NCBI GenBank assembly: GCA_002479145.1
Contig: DLLX01000057.1
Coordinates: 1-50,768 of the forward strand
From: Prevotella sp. UBA7551
Lineage (GTDB): Bacteria; Bacteroidota; Bacteroidia; Bacteroidales; Bacteroidaceae
DNA: 50,768 bases
Reading direction: 5' to 3'
The position numbers and the translations under genes were made by a program. The notes below the pieces were generated by a model. The model saw only the letters and a program-made list of their open reading frames with translations, was not told where the DNA came from and made no database searches. This document shows positions 1 through 8,231 of the stretch, one piece after another (the first letter of the stretch is position 1; each line of letters begins with the position of its first letter).

Positions 1-384
1 CATAAGAGGCTCATGGGGCGGGGGGATGGAAGCGGGAAACGGAAAGAAAGAGGCGGTGGGAAGCAGACTATGGGCACCTTGGCTCTGGGAATGGGAACGT
101 GTGCAATGCGCTGACGGTCAGCCACCTGCAAACAAGCGTGCTTTTGCGCTGCCGTTCAGCCCCTATTGAGACGCCATTCAGCCCCTTTCGCAGCACGATT
201 CAGCCCCTATCATGACACAATAGGGGCTGAATCGTGGGCACACTTTCCTAACCAATATAACTGACTGGTAGTCAACGTATTGAGAAATTCAACTTCAAAC
301 AGCAAAAGTAGAAGTGAAAATATACGATTGAACTATGGAAACAGGCGATAGATAGCAAGCACTCAAGCGGAGAATGCAGCCATC
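1..384. other. Gene-free left edge of the window
   Basis: I see no supportable gene here. The only organised structure is the repeat cluster at 155-236. The remainder is purine-rich at the far left and AT-rich nearer 240-384, which lies just downstream of the stop codon of the minus-strand gene ending at 385. A fragment of a gene entering from outside the window cannot be excluded, but reading frame 1 is closed by about position 113. Confidence 0.5.
155..236. repeat. Three 12-bp direct repeats at 22-bp period ending in a 17-bp hairpin
   Basis: The 12-mer TTCAGCCCCTAT starts at 155 and 199, and the variant TTCAGCCCCTTT starts at 177, so successive copies are exactly 22 bp apart. The third copy is also the left arm of a perfect inverted repeat: CACGATTCAGCCCCTAT at 194-210 pairs with its complement at 220-236 across a 9-nt loop. 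There is no T-run typical of an intrinsic terminator on the plus strand. Its role is unknown; it could be a terminator for the minus-strand gene at 385, a protein-binding array or a remnant of a mobile element. Confidence 0.7.
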
Positions 385-1929
385 TTATTCAAAGCTAAAA
401 GGTGCATTATCCTCCCCTATGCCATCGCCCTCGACTTGATAGATGATGAGAAACTCCCCTTCTTGGTCGACAATGCCCGAATACTTCACCCGCCCGTTGG
501 GGCTTACAATAGTGGCCGGCGCAAGATGGTCAGCTGAGAAATTGCCTATCTCCCACTCCATTGAGTACTGAGACCCCTTGCCAAGCACTGAGGTTTGGGA
601 CTGAGAATAATGCGTCACGCCATCGTCGTCAATCCATGGGATGCCCCACTGCGCGGTATGGAAATCCACTTCGTATGGCGTATGCCCCTCTCCGATACCG
701 GCTGACTCCATCAATGCGGTGCGCTCTTCGCCAGTATCTGGATCGGTATAGCGCATGAAAGCAGTGCCATTGTGGAACGCCGTGCCCCATAACGCCTTGC
801 CTCGACAGCTCCCGTCGGCTGTGTAATAGGTCGCATAATAACCATCACCCGACTCATTCTCACCGCCTAAGGGCATTGGCTCAATCGTACAGAGATGCGA
901 CTTAGGGTCGAAATCGCTCACGGCTTCTTCATCTACGAGCGTCGGAATGGCCTTGCGCGGCTCAAAGCGGCGTACGCCATCGAGGTTGACAAAATAGAAT
1001 TCAGGGTTGAAATCGCCCTCAACTACCATCGCCAGTTCCCCAGAATAAGAACGGACCCGGCTATAGCGGGGTGGAATGGCAAGTGAGCCATCGTTGCGCA
1101 TGAACCCCCATGCGCCACTAAATTCATCCTTCGCCACATAAACAGCCCGCCGTTCCTCGCGTTCAGGGGCCAAGGTGAAGTTGCAACCATCAAAGTGCTG
1201 TGGTTGAGTTTTGATGTGCGGAAACCGCAGTTGGAGTTTTGTGTCAATGAAACGCCACTCACGCGCCAGACCATTGACTCTCTTTGCCACCATGGCCAAC
1301 CCATCGACAAAGTTGGTTGCATCGATAAATTCCTTGGGCATCGGTTTCTGAAGCCCATCCACACTGATGAACCAGAGCTGTGGGTCGCCCAGATTATTGC
1401 CCTGACTTTCCGCTTTCTGCAACAGCAAACCAGGAAATTCCATCACAGGCACACGGTTCATCGTTGACACCTTCCACTCGTTTTCTTTGCTTAGCCGCAT
1501 TCCCGTAATGGAATAGAGCGTATAGTGGAATCCGTCTTCCGTCAGTCCGAACACGCCGTTGCGCACAGGAGTGATACGCCGCGACTTACCATCGGTACTA
1601 CAATAGAGAAACTTGGTTCTCCCCTGGACCAACTTCAGCGGCATCTCCAGCATCGCCGCGTCACCTTGCGCATCCGTCTCGCCCGCTGCTACCAGCTCCG
1701 CCGCACGGTTGTCTCCTCCCTTCGCTGGGTCAGTGGAACGTTGGGAGAATGTCCATGCAGCCACCTCCACGCTGCCTTTCCATGCCATTGCGCCCACCTT
1801 GGTGGATGCCTCGTCCAGCTTTTTGAGCCCCTCGCTCGCAGTAGCGTTCACTTGCGCCTTGCCAGGCAACGTGTAAATGACAAACAACACGATGCCTGTC
1901 AGAAGTTTCTTCGTCATGTGATGTTTCAT
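385..1929 (-). CDS. Secreted WG-repeat-like protein of unknown function
   Basis: This 514-residue protein begins with a basic N-terminus and a hydrophobic stretch ending near GKAQ (about residues 7-26), so a Sec signal peptide is likely. The middle contains segments resembling WG (KWG) beta repeats, for example a stretch reading GAWGFMRNDGSLAIPPRYSR and another with FYFVNLDG. Proteins of this type are common and poorly characterised in Bacteroidota. No catalytic motif is recognisable. A second ATG four codons in (at 1917) could be the true start. It stands alone on the minus strand with a -7-like box 58 bp upstream. The secreted location is fairly sure; function is unknown. Confidence 0.75.
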   Translation of the reverse strand: MKHHMTKKLLTGIVLFVIYTLPGKAQVNATASEGLKKLDEASTKVGAMAWKGSVEVAAWTFSQRSTDPAKGGDNRAAELVAAGETDAQGDAAMLEMPLKLVQGRTKFLYCSTDGKSRRITPVRNGVFGLTEDGFHYTLYSITGMRLSKENEWKVSTMNRVPVMEFPGLLLQKAESQGNNLGDPQLWFISVDGLQKPMPKEFIDATNFVDGLAMVAKRVNGLAREWRFIDTKLQLRFPHIKTQPQHFDGCNFTLAPEREERRAVYVAKDEFSGAWGFMRNDGSLAIPPRYSRVRSYSGELAMVVEGDFNPEFYFVNLDGVRRFEPRKAIPTLVDEEAVSDFDPKSHLCTIEPMPLGGENESGDGYYATYYTADGSCRGKALWGTAFHNGTAFMRYTDPDTGEERTALMESAGIGEGHTPYEVDFHTAQWGIPWIDDDGVTHYSQSQTSVLGKGSQYSMEWEIGNFSADHLAPATIVSPNGRVKYSGIVDQEGEFLIIYQVEGDGIGEDNAPFSFE

Positions 1930-1986
1930 ATTCTTTTAGGTTTTTATATACATTATTCCACCGCTTCAGCTTCAGGAGAAGTGGTG

Positions 1987-1994
1987 CAAATGTA
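1987..1994 (-). promoter_or_regulatory. Candidate -7 box for the WG-repeat-like gene
   Basis: On the minus strand this reads TACATTTG, matching the Bacteroidota -7 consensus TAnnTTTG. No clear TTTG is found 19-21 bp further upstream, so the promoter is weak or wrong. Confidence 0.35.
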
Positions 1995-2334
1995 GTTTTG
2001 TCAGCCTATCCACTTCGTTTTGGTAGCTAAGAAGCGAGGAAAACTTCAAGATACGCCACAAAGTTACATATATTATTTTACATAACGCATATTTTACGTC
2101 TAAATATTTTCAAGCTGGAAGAAGTTTGTTCCCAGCCAGCCTAATAAGCGATTAGTGGCAAACACTATTGGTTTTGTTTCCCAACTATCCCTAATCTCCC
2201 ATTTTCTCGCATGAAGGAAATCGGACTAAGATGGGGAAACTGTGACAAGGGCATGAAGGAGCACTGCACAAAGTCACGCCCACCTTTGTCGAGACAGACA
2301 AAGGAAGGGGGAATGGACACAGGACGGATGGCGG
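1995..2334. other. Intergenic region between two minus-strand units
   Basis: No gene is evident. A small hairpin, CCTTTGTC at 2283-2290 with GACAAAGG at 2297-2304 and a 6-nt loop, lies about 30 bp after the stop of the DUF1648-type gene and may act in its transcript ending, although no U-run follows on that strand. The remainder (about 2040-2280) is AT-rich with no recognisable structure. Confidence 0.5.
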
Positions 2335-2775
2335 TCAGCTTTGGCTCTTCTTGACACGATAAATGTAATAGCCCATAACCACAAACATCGCCAACACATC
2401 AATAAGGACAATCCATGCGGCGAGAGGGTACAGCTGAGCGACGGCTCCTACGACGTAGAGGAAAATCAGACAGACAAAGAAAGTCATCCACGCCAAGAGC
2501 ATTTTTATTAATGGTCGGGCGCGCTCGGGGTCGGAAACGGTGAAGGGGACGTCCAAAGAAGCCACCTTCTGCTGAAGCAACAAAAGCAAATAGACCCCCA
2601 CGCCTACAGCGGCAAGGACAAGAATAGTCCATGTCTTGCCGTAGTTGTCGATGTCGCCGATGGCATTCCAGTGCATCGGCACGACCATCTTGTCGGTAGT
2701 AAGATAAAACCAAAGGGCGACAGAGACCATCATCACCATTGCGAGCATGGAAAGCACATTGAGAAATTTCCTCAT
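2335..2775 (-). CDS. DUF1648-type small integral membrane protein
   Basis: The 146-residue product has four predicted membrane segments (about residues 5-25, 49-67, 91-112 and 117-139). Just after the first it carries VPMHWNAIGDIDNYGKTW, matching the P-x-H-x-n-x-x-G-x-x-D pattern of DUF1648, found in SdpI-like immunity and other small membrane proteins. It is much shorter than full SdpI, and its function is not known. Its start codon overlaps the stop of the upstream alpha/beta hydrolase by 4 bp (ATGA, 2772-2775), so the two are translationally coupled. It is the last gene of a three-gene operon. Confidence 0.8.
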   Translation of the reverse strand: MRKFLNVLSMLAMVMMVSVALWFYLTTDKMVVPMHWNAIGDIDNYGKTWTILVLAAVGVGVYLLLLLQQKVASLDVPFTVSDPERARPLIKMLLAWMTFFVCLIFLYVVGAVAQLYPLAAWIVLIDVLAMFVVMGYYIYRVKKSQS

Positions 2776-4037
2776 TTTTCAGAAAGAATAAAATCCGCTA
2801 TATCGTCTATCACTTCCTTGGCGACATGTCCAGGCTTGTTGTATTCCTCGGGCAAGCTCCTTCCCTCACCAGGTATAAAGAGGTGATTGAGCGACGGATA
2901 GGACTTCATCACCACATCCTCACGCCGCCCCACAGCATCATGCCACGCCTTATAGTCGTTCATCGTAACCTGATAGTCGCGGCCTCCTTGCAATATCAGC
3001 AGCGGAATCGACAGATGATGTGCCGTACCCGTGGGGGAACAGTGTGCGTCAAAGTCGAGGTAAGCATCTGGAAGCTGCGACAACACCTGGTCGGTCGCCC
3101 GACGCGCCTCGTCTTCCGACTTGCCCAAGTAAATCAGCTGCCGCTCCATCGTGGGGCGCAACTTGCCAGTCGGGGCCGCAAGCAGCACAAGACCTGCCAC
3201 GCGTCCGCTCCGTTCGGCAATGCGTGGTGCCAACATTCCGCCGAGACTATGTCCAATAATGTACACGCGAGAGGAATCGATGGCCAGCCCGCTGTCATGG
3301 GACAGCGAGTCCTTCACCAGCCGAATAGCTGTCAAAGCATCGTCTACAGTCTCGTCATCGTAGGTATATTGGCTTTCCTTCCCGATAAATAGTTGCGGGT
3401 AAACGTACGTTCGCTTGTCATATCGCAGTACCGCCACGCCACGACGTGACAGCCCTTCAGCCAGATCACGAAACGGAGCGTTTGGTCCAATGGACTCGTC
3501 CATGTTGGAAGGTCCGCTGCCATGGACGAGAATGGCCACGGGCACACGCCCTTTAGCCACCGAAGGGGTTGGCAACGTGAGGCGTGCAGGCAAACGGACA
3601 GAGTCGGAAACCGTCAGCGTCAAATCACGTTCGCCATGGGCTACCCTCGACTTTTCATTGCCCAAGGTGAAGCCTACAAGCTCTCCCGCAGAATCAAAAG
3701 CGACCGTAAGGGTGGCCGTATGTCGTGGGAAAATAATGTTCCGGGAATACACTTCATAGCCTTGCGCCCGTCGGGTCTCCCAAAACGAAGCCTCAACGGG
3801 TTGCCCCAACCGCTCGTCCAACGCACGTATCTGACTGGAGAACTGTTCGGACGTGAAATATGCAGAGAAAGTCTTGACACCCATAGAATAAATGCTGTCC
3901 GGCTGATGATGGACATAATACTGGTAGACGCGCTCAGGTTTGGCATAGGTCTGTGCCATTATTTCCATAAAGCGCGACTGAGCCAAAGCCGAAATGGCAA
4001 AAACACACAACAACAGCAAACACAAGTTTCGCTTCAT
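2772..4037 (-). CDS. Secreted alpha/beta hydrolase with N-terminal DUF3887-like domain
   Basis: The 421-residue protein opens with a signal peptide (cleavage likely after SALAQ, residue 20). Residues about 25-125 resemble the DUF3887 domain often fused to hydrolases. The rest is an alpha/beta hydrolase: VHGSGPSNMDE is the oxyanion-hole region, GHSLGG holds the nucleophile Ser264, GGRDYQV contains the probable acid Asp, and SLNHLF the catalytic His. This arrangement is typical of periplasmic acyl or peptide ester hydrolases, but the substrate cannot be read from the sequence. The gene starts 9 bp after the Rpn-type gene and overlaps the DUF1648 gene, so the three are probably cotranscribed from the promoter at 4989-5019. 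Confidence 0.88.
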   Translation of the reverse strand: MKRNLCLLLLCVFAISALAQSRFMEIMAQTYAKPERVYQYYVHHQPDSIYSMGVKTFSAYFTSEQFSSQIRALDERLGQPVEASFWETRRAQGYEVYSRNIIFPRHTATLTVAFDSAGELVGFTLGNEKSRVAHGERDLTLTVSDSVRLPARLTLPTPSVAKGRVPVAILVHGSGPSNMDESIGPNAPFRDLAEGLSRRGVAVLRYDKRTYVYPQLFIGKESQYTYDDETVDDALTAIRLVKDSLSHDSGLAIDSSRVYIIGHSLGGMLAPRIAERSGRVAGLVLLAAPTGKLRPTMERQLIYLGKSEDEARRATDQVLSQLPDAYLDFDAHCSPTGTAHHLSIPLLILQGGRDYQVTMNDYKAWHDAVGRREDVVMKSYPSLNHLFIPGEGRSLPEEYNKPGHVAKEVIDDIADFILSEK

Positions 4038-4046
4038 ACTTACAGC

Positions 4047-4955
4047 TTAACCATTCATTTTAGACGAACAACCATCCAGAGCCTTTAACTCCTCGACCCT
4101 CAACCCTGTCAATTTAGAAAGCATCTTCACGTCTGCCCCATTGCGAAGCATCGTCTTCAGCATTTCCTCTCGGCCTTTCTCAAGACCTTCTCGGCGACCT
4201 TCCTCAAGGCCCTCTCGGCGGCCTTCCTCCTTAGCAGTGTCAATAGAGTTCTTCACATCACGGTAAGCCTTCAGGCTGTCCTCATACTCCCGAAGCTCAT
4301 CGGGGGAAAACTTGGCAATCTCCGCCTCCTCAAACAACTTGGTGAAAATCTTTTCCCGCAGCGCGGCAGGGCGGCTGTCCAGACGAGAAAGGTTCTTCAA
4401 CACATACAGCCATTTGTCATACAGCGTGACCAGCTCACTCTCTGTCTTGTTGAATTTAGCCACCTCAACGTATTTGAACGATAGTTTGTCGTTGAATACA
4501 CGATGGGTCTGCTTGTCCAGTAGCCCCACATCATGGTTGACCTCGCTGCGATCGAATGCCGGTTCATCCAAATCGAAGTTCAGCAAGGCCACAGTATAGA
4601 CATTGCTCAAGGAGAAATCCCAGTCAGTGCCTTTAGGAGCCTGCTCCCGAATAGGGAAAGTGGAGTAGAAGAGCGAGCGGTCCTTGAAATGCTTCTGGTA
4701 GGCGTTCTGCATCTCAACGATGAACTTTCCACCCTGCTCGTTCTCACAATAAACATCGAAGATAGCCTTCCGCTCGGCATAGACATCTCCGACGTGCTCA
4801 CTGTTGAGGTAACGGACATCCCTGATGACCTGAAAACCATCAAACAGGGAGTTCAGAAAACTAATAAGCAACTCCTTATTGGGCTTTGTGCCAAAGATGC
4901 GCTTGAAGCCAAAATCGGTCAGCAAGCTGATATAACGATCCTCCGACTGTCTCAT
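4047..4955 (-). CDS. Rpn-family PD-(D/E)XK nuclease (putative transposase-type)
   Basis: This 302-residue protein matches the Rpn/PD-(D/E)XK nuclease family transposase group: an N-terminal LLTDFGFKRIFG motif, then Asp67 in AIFDVYC and Glu81-Met-Gln83 in FIVEMQ as the expected metal-binding core. Family members promote recA-independent recombination in E. coli; many Bacteroidota copies have no known role. The C-terminus carries an 8-residue tandem repeat (EGRREGLE twice, then KGREE), encoded at 4164-4226. No terminal inverted repeats or target duplication were seen, so it is not shown to be part of a mobile element. It is the first gene of the operon, with a perfect-consensus promoter. Confidence 0.88.
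   Translation of the reverse strand: MRQSEDRYISLLTDFGFKRIFGTKPNKELLISFLNSLFDGFQVIRDVRYLNSEHVGDVYAERKAIFDVYCENEQGGKFIVEMQNAYQKHFKDRSLFYSTFPIREQAPKGTDWDFSLSNVYTVALLNFDLDEPAFDRSEVNHDVGLLDKQTHRVFNDKLSFKYVEVAKFNKTESELVTLYDKWLYVLKNLSRLDSRPAALREKIFTKLFEEAEIAKFSPDELREYEDSLKAYRDVKNSIDTAKEEGRREGLEEGRREGLEKGREEMLKTMLRNGADVKMLSKLTGLRVEELKALDGCSSKMNG
4164..4226 (-). repeat. 24-bp tandem repeat inside the Rpn-type gene
   Basis: Codons 244-264 encode EGRREGLE, EGRREGLE and KGREE, i.e. two full 24-bp units and a degenerate partial one. The unit length keeps the reading frame, so copy-number change would lengthen a charged helical tail without frameshift. Confidence 0.8.
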
Positions 4956-4988
4956 TGTATGATATTGTCAATATGACGATTTAGGCTA

Positions 4989-5019
4989 CAAAGATAGTCA
5001 TTTTCTAAGGGCTCACAAA
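4989..5019 (-). promoter_or_regulatory. Consensus promoter of the rpn-hydrolase-DUF1648 operon
   Basis: Read on the minus strand, TTTG (plus 5016-5019) is followed after exactly 19 bp by TATCTTTG (plus 4989-4996). This matches both elements of the Bacteroidota sigma-ABfr promoter. The start codon lies 33 bp downstream. Confidence 0.75.
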
Positions 5020-5298
5020 AAAATGGATGTGGTTTTTAACCGGTCCTCTACAATTTTCAGGCATTCTCTGCTTGAACCACACACCTTTTCATGGCGCATT
5101 TTGGGAGTACGACCATCTTTGTCCATTGGCGAAGCCAACAGAGGCTTACCCCAACAAAACGTGGACAGACAACAAATTTGATGTCTTTAATCCATGAAAG
5201 ACATTTTCTCGGAGACAGAATTGATGCCGTATAAGGACGGCACAGGACTAATGTCGGGACAGAATGAAAGAAGAAGACTTTGTCAGTCCAGCTCATTT

Positions 5299-5310
5299 GC
5301 AAACGTTTGC
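5299..5310. promoter_or_regulatory. LacI-type operator upstream of malQ
   Basis: GCAAACGTTTGC is a perfect 12-bp palindrome with the central CG typical of LacI/GalR operators; the same core is, to my recollection, that of streptococcal MalR sites. It lies 56 bp upstream of the malQ -7 box, the same spacing as at the other three starch promoters of this window. The likely ligand is the LacI-family protein encoded at 30931. Confidence 0.75.
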
Positions 5311-5366
5311 GCTTCGGCGGGGCAATTTCATTTCCACCCTTGAATCCCCCTAAAAAGGAAAAAACG

Positions 5367-5374
5367 TAACTTTG
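5367..5374 (+). promoter_or_regulatory. -7 box of the malQ-susB-pullulanase-susA unit
   Basis: TAACTTTG matches TAnnTTTG and lies 24 bp before the malQ start codon. The expected -33 position is C-rich (AATCCCCC) with no TTTG, so the promoter probably needs an activator. Confidence 0.6.
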
Positions 5375-5398
5375 AAACCCAAATAACTGACCAAAATA

Positions 5399-8146
5399 AT
5401 GAACATCAAATTCAGCGTAGAATACCGAACTGAGTACGGACAGGAGCTGATGCTCCATCTCTCAGAGGCTGCAAGAGAAGGCGCAACACCTCCCACCGAA
5501 TACAGGATGCACACTTTGAATGGCCAAACGTGGCAGTGCGACATTCAGAAGGACTGGCCCCAAGGCTCTATTCTCTCCTATTATTATAGTGTAGAACGCA
5601 ACGGAAGCACCGAACGAAAGGAATGGCCACTGGCTCCCCACCGCCTTGAGCTGACCGCAGGGGGAAGCAACTATCGTCTCTATGACCATTGGAGCGACCT
5701 TCCCGAGGACTCCTACCTTTACTCCTCCGCCGTCAGCGACTGTCTGATGGCGGCCAAGACACCACTTCCCCCAGCTACCCACTTTACCCAAACAGTGCGC
5801 CTCAAGGTGCGCGCCCCCCAGCTACGGAAGGGGCAACGGCTCTGTGTCGTAGGCCAGCAACCCGCTCTCGGCCAGTGGAAGGTGGATCGAGCCGTCGCCA
5901 TGACGGAGCATGCGGTGGGCGAATGGGTGGCCGACATCGACGCAACGCGTCTTTATGGCAATCAGATGGAACTGAAATTTGTTGTCGTGGAGGGCGCAAA
6001 TGCTGGCAAGAGTATTTGGGAGACAGAGAGCAATCGCACCATCGCGCTTCCTCTGATGCATGATGGCGATGTCGTGGTCTACGATCTCACGGAGGCCTTC
6101 TTCCCCTTTGCTCCACTTCGCGTGGCGGGGACACTTGTTCCCGTGTTCTCCTTACGCAGCAAGAGCAGCTTCGGTGTGGGCGACTTCGGCGACCTGAAGC
6201 GGATGATTGACTGGGTGGCGCTCACCCATCAGCGCATCTTGCAGGTGCTCCCCATCAACGACACCACACAGACTCACACCTGGACCGACTCCTACCCATA
6301 CAGCTGCATCTCCGTATTCGCCATTCACCCGCAGTATGTCGACCTCAGCGCACTGCCCGCACTGGCCGACAAGAAAGCCCGCATTGCCTATGAGCAGCTG
6401 CGCAGCGAGCTGAACGACTTGCCACAGATAGACTACGAGCGCGTCGAAGTGGCCAAAACTGGCTACCTCCGCAAGCTGTTCACTCAAGAGGGAGGGCGCG
6501 TGATGAAGTCAGAGCAGTTTAAGCGATTCTTCGAGGAGAACAAGCAGTGGCTCGTTCCCTACGCACAATACTGCCATCTCCGCGACCTTTACGGCACGGC
6601 AGATTTCTCTACGTGGCCTGACCACCATCAGTGGGACGAGCAAGAGCGCGGTACGCTGTCCACACCTGGAACGGAAGCCTATGCCGAAGTGGCGTTCTTC
6701 TACTACGTCCAATACATTCTCTTCTCTCAGATGGCAGATGTGCATGCCTATGCGCGCCAAAAGAACGTGATTCTCAAGGGCGACATACCCATTGGGGTGA
6801 ACCGTCACGGTTGTGATGTGTGGACCGAGCCGCGTTATTTCAACCTCAACGGGCAGGCAGGCGCGCCGCCCGACGACTTCTCCGTCAATGGTCAGAACTG
6901 GGGATTTCCCACCTACAACTGGCAAGAGATGCTCCTCGACGGCTGTCAGTGGTGGATTCGCCGCTTCCAGGGAATGGCACGCTTCTTCGATGCCTACCGT
7001 ATCGACCATGTGCTGGGATTCTTCCGCATTTGGGAGATACCCGTCCATGCTGTCCATGGACTGCTCGGACAATTTCAGCCCGCGCTCGCACTGACGCGTG
7101 AAGAGGTGGAAGGCTACGGATTGCATTGGCAAGAGGACCTTTTCACCACTCCTTTCATCACCGACTGGGTGCTCGACCGTATGTTTGGGAAGCGAGCTGG
7201 GCTGGTGATCGACCGATTCTTGGAGCATAAGACTGTCTATTATTATAAGATGAAAGAGGCTTTCGACACCCAGAGAAAGGTGGAAGCATTCTTCAATGTT
7301 CTTGTCGCCGACAGTCAAAAGCGCCGTGACTTCTTCGGCAGCGAGGTAAGTGAGCAGGAGGCCACTGACCTTCGTGACGGCCTTTATGCGCTGATCAGCG
7401 ACGTGCTTTTCGTGCGCGACCACCGCGACAGCAACAAGTTCCACCCGAGAATCTGCGCCCAGCTCGACTTCGTCTACGAGAGTTTGTACGACAGCGACAA
7501 AGCCTTATTCAACCGATTGTACGACGATTACTATTACAGACGCAACAACCAGTACTGGTATGGAGAGGCCATGCGGAAGCTGCCTCGGCTGGTCGAGGCC
7601 ACGCGAATGCTGGTATGTGCCGAGGACTTGGGCATGGTGCCCTCGTGTGTGCCTTGGGCACTCGATGCCTTGCGCATCCTTTCGCTCGAAGTACAGAGCA
7701 TGCCGAAAGACCCTGCCGACGAATTTGGCCACACCGACAGCTTCCCCTACCGCTCCGTCTGCACTTTCTCCTCCCACGACATGCCCACAATGCGCCAATG
7801 GTGGGACGAGGATCATGAGCGGACACAGCACTATTATCACACAATGCTTCACCATGACGGCGAAGCTCCCCACCCACTTCCCGGCTGGCTGGCGCGCGAC
7901 ATCGTGGCCGATCAGCTCGCCTCACCGTCCATGCTCTGCGTGTTGAGCATACAGGACTGGATGGCCATTGACGAGAAATTGCGCCGCAAAGACGCCGATG
8001 CGGAGCGAATCAACATCCCGTCTAATCCCCGTCACTACTGGAGATATCGTATGCACGTCGGCATCGAGGAACTGATGAGCAATCAGGACTTCAACGCCAA
8101 CCTGCAAGAACTGATTGCCAGAGCGGGCCGCAATGCCATATCATGA
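5399..8146 (+). CDS. malQ: 4-alpha-glucanotransferase, CBM20-CBM20-GH77 (DPE2-type)
   Basis: The enzyme transfers alpha-1,4-glucan segments between maltodextrins, releasing glucose. The 915-residue protein is longer than bacterial MalQ because of two N-terminal starch-binding regions (about 1-105 and 125-225, the second with the CBM20-like ...GQQPALGQWK). This is the architecture of plant cytosolic DPE2. The GH77 core shows Asp536 in AYRIDHVLG (nucleophile), Glu742 in AEDLGMVP (acid/base) and Asp794 in SSHDMPT. There is no signal peptide, so it acts in the cytoplasm, unlike the exported enzymes encoded downstream. It is the first gene of the plus-strand starch cluster, 85 bp before susB, and carries its own operator and -7 box. 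Confidence 0.96.
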   Translation: MNIKFSVEYRTEYGQELMLHLSEAAREGATPPTEYRMHTLNGQTWQCDIQKDWPQGSILSYYYSVERNGSTERKEWPLAPHRLELTAGGSNYRLYDHWSDLPEDSYLYSSAVSDCLMAAKTPLPPATHFTQTVRLKVRAPQLRKGQRLCVVGQQPALGQWKVDRAVAMTEHAVGEWVADIDATRLYGNQMELKFVVVEGANAGKSIWETESNRTIALPLMHDGDVVVYDLTEAFFPFAPLRVAGTLVPVFSLRSKSSFGVGDFGDLKRMIDWVALTHQRILQVLPINDTTQTHTWTDSYPYSCISVFAIHPQYVDLSALPALADKKARIAYEQLRSELNDLPQIDYERVEVAKTGYLRKLFTQEGGRVMKSEQFKRFFEENKQWLVPYAQYCHLRDLYGTADFSTWPDHHQWDEQERGTLSTPGTEAYAEVAFFYYVQYILFSQMADVHAYARQKNVILKGDIPIGVNRHGCDVWTEPRYFNLNGQAGAPPDDFSVNGQNWGFPTYNWQEMLLDGCQWWIRRFQGMARFFDAYRIDHVLGFFRIWEIPVHAVHGLLGQFQPALALTREEVEGYGLHWQEDLFTTPFITDWVLDRMFGKRAGLVIDRFLEHKTVYYYKMKEAFDTQRKVEAFFNVLVADSQKRRDFFGSEVSEQEATDLRDGLYALISDVLFVRDHRDSNKFHPRICAQLDFVYESLYDSDKALFNRLYDDYYYRRNNQYWYGEAMRKLPRLVEATRMLVCAEDLGMVPSCVPWALDALRILSLEVQSMPKDPADEFGHTDSFPYRSVCTFSSHDMPTMRQWWDEDHERTQHYYHTMLHHDGEAPHPLPGWLARDIVADQLASPSMLCVLSIQDWMAIDEKLRRKDADAERINIPSNPRHYWRYRMHVGIEELMSNQDFNANLQELIARAGRNAIS

Positions 8147-8231
8147 AGCCATAAGTTGCCGCAGCTTTGGTCAGCAGCCCGACTTGACCAAGCCGGCATA
8201 TTTGACTTAACCAACAAGAGTACTCAAAATA

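Larger units (their letters stand above)
4956..5398. other. Divergent intergenic region rpn / malQ
   Basis: It holds the rpn promoter (4989-5019), the LacI-type operator (5299-5310) and the malQ -7 box (5367-5374). Open frames that cross it on the minus strand overlap these signals and malQ and look like noise. I see nothing else in 5020-5298. Confidence 0.6.

Noticed and set aside
155..236. Possible CRISPR array
   Set aside because: Repeats are 12 bp with 10-bp spacers, only three copies, and no cas gene is present.
4047..4955. Rpn-type gene as evidence of an insertion sequence
   Set aside because: No terminal inverted repeats or target-site duplication seen, and the gene has its own native-type promoter and an operon partner 9 bp away.
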